64,000 bases of DNA from a bacterium BMS3Bbin14. Its GTDB lineage: Bacteria; Desulfobacterota; Desulfobulbia; Desulfobulbales; Desulfobulbaceae. Shown here piece after piece: positions 26,255-33,822 of this stretch. The position numbers and the translations under genes were made by a program. The notes under the pieces are model-generated. The model saw only the letters and a list, made by a program, of their open reading frames with translations. It had not been told where the DNA came from and ran no database searches. The DNA lies in contig BDTX01000006.1 of assembly GCA_002897615.1 (NCBI GenBank), positions 62,001-126,000 on the forward strand. Reading direction: 5' to 3'. Position 1 is the stretch's first letter; every line of letters starts with the position of its first letter.

Positions 26255-27055
26255 CTATTCGGTTGCTCCTGTTTTTTCACAATTCATGGTCATTTCAACA
26301 AATTCCCGGATATACGGTTTTGTTGAATACTTTATTTCCCCGGGACTGGCAAACACATCAACTTCCCCTTTATTGAGCAGGATCACCTGGTCGGCCAGTT
26401 TAAACACCTTGGGAATATCATGACTGACAATAACGGCCGTGTAGCCGAGTTCCTGCCGGGTCCGGGCAAAAAGCCGGTAAATATCATTGGTCATCAACGG
26501 GTCAAGACCGGTGGTGGGCTCATCAAAGAGAAGAATTTCCGGATCAAGCTGAAGCGCCCGGGCCAGCCCCACCCTTTTTTTCATGCCGCCGCTGAGCTGC
26601 GCCGGAAACTTGTCCTCATGGCCGAGCAGTTCCAGTTGTTCAAGGGTGGCCGCCACCTGTTTCCGGATCTCTTCGTCGCTCATCCTGGTCCTTTCCCGCA
26701 ACGGCAGGGCCACATTTTCAAACACTGTCAGTGAATCGAAAAGGGCCGCCCCCTGAAAAAGAACGCCGAATTTTGTTCTCAACTGCTCCAGCTCCCGCCG
26801 CCGCAGCGAGGCGACATCCTGCCCATCCACCAGGATCCGGCCGCTGTCGGGGCGCATCAGCCCCAGAACCAGCTTCAGGGTAACACTTTTGCCCTGGCCG
26901 CTGCCGCCGGCGATTACCGTTGTCCGGCCCTTGGGGATGGTGAAACTGACCCGATTAAGGACAACATTACGACCCTCATGGCCCGGGAAGGTCTTGGTCA
27001 CCTCGATAAAGCGGATCACCGCCTCCGCATTGTCTGCTGTCTGTGTGATGGTCAT
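26255..27055 (-). CDS. mlaF: ABC transporter ATPase MlaF
   Basis: MlaF powers the Mla phospholipid transporter. The 266-residue protein has Walker A (GGSGQGKSVT), Q-loop, signature LSGGMKKRVGLARAL and Walker B ILLFDEPTTGLDP. It is 2 bp from mlaE. Confidence 0.96.
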   Translation of the reverse strand: MTITQTADNAEAVIRFIEVTKTFPGHEGRNVVLNRVSFTIPKGRTTVIAGGSGQGKSVTLKLVLGLMRPDSGRILVDGQDVASLRRRELEQLRTKFGVLFQGAALFDSLTVFENVALPLRERTRMSDEEIRKQVAATLEQLELLGHEDKFPAQLSGGMKKRVGLARALQLDPEILLFDEPTTGLDPLMTNDIYRLFARTRQELGYTAVIVSHDIPKVFKLADQVILLNKGEVDVFASPGEIKYSTKPYIREFVEMTMNCEKTGATE

Positions 27056-27057
27056 AA

Positions 27058-27879
27058 TTACAACATGACGGCGGTGATGAGATAGTCAAAGATCAGGACG
27101 GAAATCGAGGCGATCACCACCGCCTGGGTCGTCACCCGGCTGACGCTTTCGGCGCCGAATCCCGCGCCCCGGATCTTTTGGACAAAATAGCCGCGGCCGG
27201 TACAGATCCAGACAAAGAGGAGGCCGAAAACAAAAGATTTGACGATACCGAGCCTGATATCATGGTTGGTGACACTCTGTTGCATACTCGAGAAAAAAGC
27301 GCCGGAATTGACGCCCATCAACTTGACCCCGGCCAGGTAACCGCCGAAGATGCCGACCACGTCGAACATGGCGGTCAACAGGGGGACGGAGATCAGGGCG
27401 GCCAGGAATTTGGGTGAGATCAGGTAGCGGAACGGATCAATAGCCATGCATTCCAGGGCGTCGATCTGCTCGGATATCCGCATAATGCCGATTTCAGCGC
27501 ACATGGCCGAGCCGGCGCGTCCGGTCACCATCAGGGCCGTCAGAACCGGGCCGAGCTCCATGATCAGGGTCAGGGAAACAGCGGAGCCGAGCATACCTTC
27601 AGCGCCGAACTTGTGCAGCGAATAATATCCCTGCAACCCCAGCACCATGCCGGAGGAGATGGCGGTGAAAAAGATGACCGCCATCGAACCGGCGCCGATA
27701 AAACCCAACTGCTTGACAACCTCTCTGAAACGAAAAGGATGTTTGAATACCCCGGCAACACCGAACATTAAAAAGACTCCCATCCGGCCCAGGTCACGAA
27801 GGACGTAGATGGTCCTGTCGCCGAGCCGGGCTATGGGCCGGAGAAGGAACGGGATGTCGGATTGCGGCATTCTCTGCAT
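27058..27879 (-). CDS. mlaE: ABC transporter permease MlaE
   Basis: MlaE is the membrane permease of the Mla complex. The protein (about 273 residues) has about five to six membrane helices and the conserved GLQGYYSLHKFGAEGMLG, MELGPVLTALMVTGRAGSAM and ISEQIDALECM stretches. The start is uncertain among TTG 27885, ATG 27879 and ATG 27870; none has a strong ribosome site. It is the first gene of the operon. No mlaB (STAS) gene follows. Confidence 0.94.
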   Translation of the reverse strand: MQRMPQSDIPFLLRPIARLGDRTIYVLRDLGRMGVFLMFGVAGVFKHPFRFREVVKQLGFIGAGSMAVIFFTAISSGMVLGLQGYYSLHKFGAEGMLGSAVSLTLIMELGPVLTALMVTGRAGSAMCAEIGIMRISEQIDALECMAIDPFRYLISPKFLAALISVPLLTAMFDVVGIFGGYLAGVKLMGVNSGAFFSSMQQSVTNHDIRLGIVKSFVFGLLFVWICTGRGYFVQKIRGAGFGAESVSRVTTQAVVIASISVLIFDYLITAVML

Positions 27880-28113
27880 AATCAAGGAGACGAAATCAGA
27901 AACAAGGGATTCAAAATTCCAAAAAAGTTACTAAATTTACCATAATCTGAGGATGAATTGTATGTTTTTTTCATATATTTTAGCAGCTCTCAACAAAACC
28001 CGGCCAATATAATACGTTTCCCGGATACTCCGGATTACTGCGGCGGCGGCAATGACAATAAAAGCAAACAATCCGTCATGCCCGGGCCGGCGGGAATCTT
28101 ACCCGGCCGGTCT

Positions 28114-29133
28114 TTATCGCTTTGCCGGTGCCGGGAAGTGATCAAATCCCTTGAAATCGATCCGTACTTCCTCGACAGCATCCTGCCCCGGTCCGGCCCG
28201 CTTGAGCCATACTCCGGAGCGCGCGGTAATGACGCCGACCGGCGAGAAGCTCACCCCGGCCCTGGCCGCAAGGCCGAGCAGGTCTCCGGTGTCCGCCGGA
28301 GCGGCGGTAAACAGCAGTTCATAATCTTCGCCGCCGCTGACCATCAACCGGACAGGGTCCAGCTGCAACAGGCGGGACGCCTGGTACAGGGCCGGACTGG
28401 CCGGCAAGTCCTCCGCGGCAATGACGGCCCCGGCCCGGCTCTCCTCGCAGAGATGGGCGAGATCCGTGGCCAGGCCGTCTGAAAGATCGATCATCGCGTG
28501 GACCAGACCGCTTGCCGCCAGCAGACGGCCTGCTGCCGTGCGGGCCCGGGGGTTGAGATGTGCTTCAACCAGGGATTCGAGCAAGGGATCGGGCTGTTGC
28601 GCCGCCCCGGCCCGGCACAGCTCCAGGCCGGCGGCGGCCCGGCCCAGCGAACCGCTGACCCAGATTGTGTCTCCGGGCCGGGCCGAGCTGCGATAAACGA
28701 CCTGGTCCGCAGCCGCCTCGCCGATCATGGTTACGGTGATGACAATCCGGTCAGGGCTGCGTACCGTGTCGCCGCCGATGAGCGGGCAGCCATATTCCCG
28801 GCAGGACCCGGTAAAACCATGCAGGAAACGGTCAACCCATTGATCGTCAAAGCCGGCCGGCAGCCCGAGGGAGAGCAGGGCAAAAGAAGGGGTACCGCCC
28901 ATGGCGGCGACATCGCTGACATTGACGGCCACTGATTTTCGGCCGAGTTTTTCCGGCGGATGCCAGTTCGGGTCGAAATGAACCGATTCCACCAGCGTAT
29001 CCATGGTCACCAGCTGGACCCGGCCCGGCTGCCCCTTGATCACCGCACAGTCGTCGCCGATTCCCCGCAGCAGCCCCGGCCGTTTGTCACCGGCCAGGCG
29101 GGCAATTATATCAATTAGTTCCCTTTCCTTCAC
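28114..29133 (-). CDS. thiL: Thiamine-monophosphate kinase
   Basis: ThiL phosphorylates thiamine monophosphate to the cofactor form. The 339-residue protein has GIGDDCAV, VNVSDVAAMGG and IGGDTVRSPD motifs. Its start overlaps the ptsI stop by four bases, so it is coupled to the PTS genes. Confidence 0.95.
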   Translation of the reverse strand: MKERELIDIIARLAGDKRPGLLRGIGDDCAVIKGQPGRVQLVTMDTLVESVHFDPNWHPPEKLGRKSVAVNVSDVAAMGGTPSFALLSLGLPAGFDDQWVDRFLHGFTGSCREYGCPLIGGDTVRSPDRIVITVTMIGEAAADQVVYRSSARPGDTIWVSGSLGRAAAGLELCRAGAAQQPDPLLESLVEAHLNPRARTAAGRLLAASGLVHAMIDLSDGLATDLAHLCEESRAGAVIAAEDLPASPALYQASRLLQLDPVRLMVSGGEDYELLFTAAPADTGDLLGLAARAGVSFSPVGVITARSGVWLKRAGPGQDAVEEVRIDFKGFDHFPAPAKR

Positions 29134-30941
29134 GGCTCACCAAATTCCTGTGGATAAAACCAGGGGAGATAAGCGGCCAGGAATTCGCGCACCTCACGGC
29201 CGTCCCGGCATTGCAGGACCTGGTCGCCAAGCTCGGCCAGCTGCCGGCTGCAGGAATTCCTCAGCAGGCGCTTGACATGGGGAATGGCCGGCGGCCGCAT
29301 GCTCAGCTCATCCAGACCCAGGCCCAGCAAGACCGCCGCGGTCATGACCTCGCCGGCCATCTCGCCGCAGAGCGCCACCTCGATGCCGTTGGCATGGCCG
29401 GCATCCACGGTCTGCTTGATCATGCGCAGTACTGCGGGATGAAACGGCTCATACATATGGGCCACATACTCATTCCCCCGGTCAATGGCCAGGGAATACT
29501 GAATCAGGTCATTGGTGCCGATACTGAAAAAATCGACCTCGGCGGCCAGGGTATCGGCCATGATCACGGTGCTGGGGACCTCGATCATGATCCCGATCTC
29601 CACCCGGGGATCAAAGGGAATATCGGCCCTGGTCAACTCGTGCCTGACGCAGTCCATGATCTCTTTGACCCGGTGTACCTCCTCCCGGGAGGAAATCATG
29701 GGCAGGAGGATGCGGAGATGCCCGTACACCGAGGCCCGCAGCATGGCCCGGACCTGGGTCTTAAACAGGGCGGGTTCACGCAGTGAAAAGCGGATGGAAC
29801 GCAGCCCCATGGCCGGGTTACGCTCATAATCATAGCAGGCGCCGTTGGCGTGAACATACTTGGAAAATTTATCTCCCCCCACGTCCAGCGTACGGATGGT
29901 CACCGGCATGGGCGCAAGGGTTTCCAGCAACTGCCGGTAAGTTGCCAGGAGCACCTCCTCGTCAGGCTTCCCGCCCCGGCTGAAGTAATCGAATTCACTG
30001 CGGAAGAGCCCTATGCCCTCGCCGCCGTAACGCAGCACCGAGTCCAGTTCGTCAAGCATTTCGATGTTGGCGCCCAGGCGGACCCGGTGCCCGTCAACGG
30101 TCTCGGAATCGAGATGGGTATAAAAATCCAGCTCTTCGGAAGAGGCCCGCTGGCGCTTCTCATCTTCCAGGAACCGGTTTCGCTGGTCCGGCGTGGGATC
30201 GAGATAAACCCGGCCGCTGAGCCCGTCCAGAATAACCGTGTCGCCGCTGGCGCAATCCATGGTGATATGTTCAATGCCGACCACCGCCGGGATCCCCAGT
30301 GACCTGGCAACAATGGCCGTATGAGAGGTCACCCCGCCCTTTTCCGTAATAAAGCCGAGGATGTTCTCCGAACGCATGCGGATGGTCTCCTCGGGAGAGA
30401 AATCATGGGCCACCACGATAACCTGCTCGCCCGCAGCGGTCAGCTTGTCGGTCTCCCGGCCGGACAGCAGCCCGAACACCCGGTCGGCCACATACTTGAT
30501 ATCGTTGTAGCGAGCCTTGATATAGGGATCGGCTATCAGGTCGAATTTCTTTTTGATTCTGACCAGGGCCTGGGCCAGGGCCCACTCCGCATTTATTTTT
30601 TGTTCCGTAATAATCTCGATACTGCAATCAAGAATCATCCGGTCGTGAATCATGAGGATATGGCTGTCAATAATGGACATGGAGTCGGCCAGCTCGGCGG
30701 CAAACTGGCTGCGCAGCCTGACCAGTTCGTCTTCGGCCATGGCCGCCGCCCGCCGGAAGCGGGCGACCTCCAGCTCAACCTGCTGCGGCGGCAGGTGATA
30801 CCAGCCGGCCCGTCTCGTATGCCGCCTGAGGACCAGGATCCGGCCGACGACAATGCCCGGCGAGGCCCCGATTCCATGCAGGGTCCGGGGCACGGCCGGC
30901 CCATGATTCCCCCCTTTCACGCTCTTGCCCTTCGGTGTCAA
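29130..30941 (-). CDS. ptsI: PEP-protein phosphotransferase (PTS enzyme I)
   Basis: Enzyme I takes phosphate from PEP and passes it to HPr. The 603-residue protein has the phosphohistidine motif GGVTSHTAIVARSLGIPAVVG and the PEP-binding C-terminal barrel with LDVGGDK and EVPSTVIMAD, IGTNDLIQYSLA, GEMAG. It starts at TTG, overlapping the HPr stop, with GGAGGG 7 nt upstream. No sugar-specific EII genes lie in the window, so a regulatory or incomplete PTS is possible. Confidence 0.96.
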   Translation of the reverse strand: MTPKGKSVKGGNHGPAVPRTLHGIGASPGIVVGRILVLRRHTRRAGWYHLPPQQVELEVARFRRAAAMAEDELVRLRSQFAAELADSMSIIDSHILMIHDRMILDCSIEIITEQKINAEWALAQALVRIKKKFDLIADPYIKARYNDIKYVADRVFGLLSGRETDKLTAAGEQVIVVAHDFSPEETIRMRSENILGFITEKGGVTSHTAIVARSLGIPAVVGIEHITMDCASGDTVILDGLSGRVYLDPTPDQRNRFLEDEKRQRASSEELDFYTHLDSETVDGHRVRLGANIEMLDELDSVLRYGGEGIGLFRSEFDYFSRGGKPDEEVLLATYRQLLETLAPMPVTIRTLDVGGDKFSKYVHANGACYDYERNPAMGLRSIRFSLREPALFKTQVRAMLRASVYGHLRILLPMISSREEVHRVKEIMDCVRHELTRADIPFDPRVEIGIMIEVPSTVIMADTLAAEVDFFSIGTNDLIQYSLAIDRGNEYVAHMYEPFHPAVLRMIKQTVDAGHANGIEVALCGEMAGEVMTAAVLLGLGLDELSMRPPAIPHVKRLLRNSCSRQLAELGDQVLQCRDGREVREFLAAYLPWFYPQEFGEP

Positions 30942-31207
30942 GGATCGTCCCTCCGGGAAAAGAGTTTCTCGACTTCAGCCATGGCTTTTTCCCTCTCCCT
31001 GCCGCCGATTCTGATCTTGAGCCGGGTGCCGTATACCAACCCCATACTCAGGACATCCAGGATCGCGGTGCAGTCGATTGCCGTTTTCTCGTAAACGAGA
31101 TGAACCGTGGCATCGTATGTGCCTGCGATCCTGGCCAGGTGGGAGGCAACCCGGCCATGGACACCGTTGGGATTGTTGACCGTCAGTTCTTTTTCAAGCG
31201 GTTTCAT
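30938..31207 (-). CDS. ptsH: HPr family phosphocarrier protein (divergent active site)
   Basis: HPr relays phosphate from enzyme I to EIIA. The 89-residue protein keeps the active-site His17 in NGVHGRVASHL; the usual GLHARPA motif has Gly for Ala and Val for Pro. At the place of the regulatory Ser46 there is Ala48 by alignment on VLSMG, so HPr kinase control at this site looks absent. Its ATG overlaps the stop of the upstream gene, and its stop overlaps the ptsI start, so all three are coupled. Confidence 0.92.
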   Translation of the reverse strand: MKPLEKELTVNNPNGVHGRVASHLARIAGTYDATVHLVYEKTAIDCTAILDVLSMGLVYGTRLKIRIGGREREKAMAEVEKLFSRRDDP

Positions 31208-31581
31208 TTGATAATGCGAAGTGGTGATTTCCCGGTCTGTTTCCGGTCGGCCCGGCTCTCTTTCGCGGCCGGCGTGACCGGCTGGTCGTGTATAAACCGC
31301 ACCGCCTGCACAAAGCGCTGCTCTCCGCCCATGGTAAAGATCTCCCGGCCCGTGAACTGGGCCGGGCGCAGGGTCCAGACCATTTTCCGGGGCGGGACGG
31401 ACAGGAGCTGCATTTTCACCTGCCACCACTCATCTTTCCGGCTGTTGTCGGGTTCGATAGAGGTAACCAGGGCATAGGCAAGCATCTGCGGTTCCCCGGA
31501 CAAAATCAACACCAGGTCGCCGACCACCGTCGTATCCTTGAAGTTGACGAGTCGTTTTAACTCCGCCACCATTTTTTCCAT
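31204..31581 (-). CDS. Uncharacterised small protein in the PTS operon
   Basis: About 125 residues, no signal peptide or membrane helix. It starts MEKMVAELKRLVNFKDTTVVGDLVLI and contains a compact beta-rich middle (KDEWWQVKMQLLSVPPRKMVWTLRPAQFTG) and a basic tail. The upstream ATG was set at 31581 because AGAAGG lies just before it; the frame extends to 31635 without a clear signal. It overlaps HPr, which suggests a PTS-linked or metabolic-regulatory role, but no family was recognised. Confidence 0.6.
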   Translation of the reverse strand: MEKMVAELKRLVNFKDTTVVGDLVLILSGEPQMLAYALVTSIEPDNSRKDEWWQVKMQLLSVPPRKMVWTLRPAQFTGREIFTMGGEQRFVQAVRFIHDQPVTPAAKESRADRKQTGKSPLRIIK

Positions 31582-31666
31582 AACCTTCTCTTTATATGTT
31601 AGGGACGCGGAAAATACCAATATACCATAACCCATCCCGGATCGGGACGTAATCCAGGGACATTAC

Positions 31667-31910
31667 CCTGAATCCGTGACGGCCTGAGGTAATATTCCAG
31701 GCAATAGGTGGAATTTATAGCATTATTGACGAACAAATGCATTTTATACTCTTCACCGCGCCGGACTGCGGTCCGCCCGATAACGGCGCAGCTGCTGCGT
31801 TGGCAACAAAGTTGATATCACACCAGGATAATCAACCTCGTTGCCGCCTCGAAGGTCTCGCAGGCTCGCTATCTGCATCTGCACCATTCTCGAACGCTCA
31901 CGGATTCAGG
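31667..31910 (+). mobile_element. CCTGAATCC MITE, copy J (244 bp class)
   Basis: Perfect terminal repeats CCTGAATCCGTGA / TCACGGATTCAGG and perfect ATTAC duplications (31662-31666 and 31911-31915). It has the 24-bp extra segment and the GGAC-TGCG-GTCC hairpin. The right duplication overlaps the stop codon of the next gene. Confidence 0.95.
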
Positions 31911-31914
31911 ATTA

Positions 31915-33651
31915 CTATTTTCCGGGTCCTTTATTTTCCCTGAGTACCGCCGACTTCATGATTAATTCACGGCCGGTATTGAATTCACGGAATCCAATAG
32001 CCACGTTCATTTTCAGGCCGTCAAGGACGGGCAGGACAACCTGATCGATCAGAACCTTGCTTTTTGCGCCCGCCCGGGCATCGCGGATGGCGACAATCGT
32101 CCCGGCCCAGGAGACCAGCTCCTTCAACCCGTCAATAAGTTTTGCGTTTCTGGAAAATATGATCAGGTTATTCGGTTCCGTCAACCCCACGTTCACCTTT
32201 TTAAAGCGGGCATCCCGCACCAGCGTGTCGTGACCCGGCTGCAGGATGGCATCGATCTGCCGGCGGCTGTCGGCAATAACGAGAAAACCGTCAACCATGG
32301 CATAGGACGGCTGCATAAGACCGCCGGCCAGCATGATCGAGGTCACGGGCACGCCCGCCACCGTATCGGTGCGGACCGGCAGCCCGGCCAGTATTTTGTC
32401 CAGAACCGCCTGAAGCCCTTTTTGATCGGCCACGGCCAGCCGGCAGCATAAGCGCGGCACAGGGAACATGCCGGAGGTGTTGATCCTGGTCAGACTGAGG
32501 CTGAACTGATGGCCGATCATGGCGAACAGCTCTTCCGGGGTTCGCCCCGTATTGTCGATCAGCCATTGTCTCAGACGGCGGAACTGCCGGGCATCATCCG
32601 GCCGCGCGTCTGTCAGGGCCGCTTGCCACCATGTCTGCAGGTCAAGGGTGTTAATCCAGAAATAAAAAATCCGGCGGGCCGGGATGGTGGCAAGCATTTT
32701 GTTCCGGACCGGTTTGCCCGTGTACAGTTTTTTCTGCACCTCATTCAGCAGCCGCGGCTCAAAACGGACAACGCCTGAATAGTTTTGCACCCTCCGGCCG
32801 GGTTCCCGGAACAGGGAGACGCTCTGAAACGGGACGCTGGCCGCAACTATTTTTTTCAAGGTTGCCGCCGACGCGGCATCGGGCTCGGCCGCGGCCAGGC
32901 GATTCAACATTGTCCGCAGCCTGACCAGGTCCAGGTAACAAAATAGATCATCCTTCCCTCGAGCCCGTTCCCGGAGATTACGATAGGCAAAGTCGCTGTT
33001 CAAGCCTGACCGCCCTCCGGTCAGGCGGGCGAAGGATTGATCCAGGCAGCGTTCAAGGGGCTCGGGTGACAAGGTAACCAGAATCAGGCCACCGGTTACC
33101 GCCGTGGACAGGGACAACTTCGGATCAATGGTAAAGGATTTGATGACGGTGTCCCGGTAAGACCGGGTCTTGAGTTTAAGATGACCGGCGAAAAACGACG
33201 ACAGCAGATCAAGGAATGAAGCCCGGTGCCGGGGCCGGATAATCAGGACCAGGTTTTTTTGCAGGGCGGGGGAGGGGGGCACCGTTTTGTTGCCGGGAGC
33301 CGCCGGTAACAAGGCCAGGACGATGCGACCACCGAATAATTCCCGGAAGAGCGGGGTATTGACCGCCTGCCGTATCTTCCGCCTCGTGTCTTCAATCCGC
33401 CTGATCCGCCGTGCCGGGGTGTCGAGCCCCCGCAAGACCCGGGGCCAGTCAATGGCCGCGACCCGGACTCCGAGCCGGGACTCTTTGAACTGTGCATACG
33501 AGCCGGCCGGGTCTGTCCAGTCCACCACGGCAACGGTTCCGGGCGGCAGGATGTCCACCGGGTTGATGCCGCCTTCATAGCGGGTTGAAAGCAGGTAGGC
33601 AAGAATGCCGCCCCCGATGACAATCAACAAAAGAAAAGCCAGGCGTCGCAT
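31915..33651 (-). CDS. DUF3352-like membrane-anchored protein
   Basis: The 578-residue protein has one N-terminal membrane helix (LAFLLLIVIGGGILAYLL) and a large, presumably periplasmic part. The opening (about 30-60, LPPGTVAVVDWTDPAGSYAQFKES) and the long beta-rich body recall DUF3352-type proteins of unknown function. No catalytic motif is visible. GGAG lies 7 nt before the ATG. It is followed by MITE copy J, and upstream lies the hybrid kinase. Family assignment is from general resemblance only. Confidence 0.6.
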   Translation of the reverse strand: MRRLAFLLLIVIGGGILAYLLSTRYEGGINPVDILPPGTVAVVDWTDPAGSYAQFKESRLGVRVAAIDWPRVLRGLDTPARRIRRIEDTRRKIRQAVNTPLFRELFGGRIVLALLPAAPGNKTVPPSPALQKNLVLIIRPRHRASFLDLLSSFFAGHLKLKTRSYRDTVIKSFTIDPKLSLSTAVTGGLILVTLSPEPLERCLDQSFARLTGGRSGLNSDFAYRNLRERARGKDDLFCYLDLVRLRTMLNRLAAAEPDAASAATLKKIVAASVPFQSVSLFREPGRRVQNYSGVVRFEPRLLNEVQKKLYTGKPVRNKMLATIPARRIFYFWINTLDLQTWWQAALTDARPDDARQFRRLRQWLIDNTGRTPEELFAMIGHQFSLSLTRINTSGMFPVPRLCCRLAVADQKGLQAVLDKILAGLPVRTDTVAGVPVTSIMLAGGLMQPSYAMVDGFLVIADSRRQIDAILQPGHDTLVRDARFKKVNVGLTEPNNLIIFSRNAKLIDGLKELVSWAGTIVAIRDARAGAKSKVLIDQVVLPVLDGLKMNVAIGFREFNTGRELIMKSAVLRENKGPGK

Positions 33652-33708
33652 GCAATACTCCGGGAAAAATCTGGTTTAATCACAACCAAATCGGGTTTAA
33701 TCGTAAAT

Positions 33709-33790
33709 CGTAACTGTTCAGATGTGCTCCATGTCCGGGTAAGCCGGCCAACGAATCTATAGTCTTCGGCTATGCGAGGCGGCCTGATCG
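33709..33790 (+). repeat. Second intergenic repeat family, copy 2
   Basis: CGTAACTGTTCAGATGTGCT and GGCCAACGAATCTATAG match the 16.5-kb copy, with a short internal deletion after GCTCCAT. A small hairpin (ATAG...CTAT) replaces the ATAGT/ACTAT hairpin of copy 1 with changed bases. It lies between the kinase and the DUF3352-like gene. Confidence 0.7.
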
Positions 33791-33822
33791 CCCGAAGATT
33801 GAGTGCGGTTGGGTAGTTACGT

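Noticed and set aside
31208-31429. N-terminal extension of the HPr frame
   Set aside because: The ATG at 31207 overlaps the upstream stop and gives the family N-terminus. The extension overlaps the upstream gene in another frame and has low-complexity composition.
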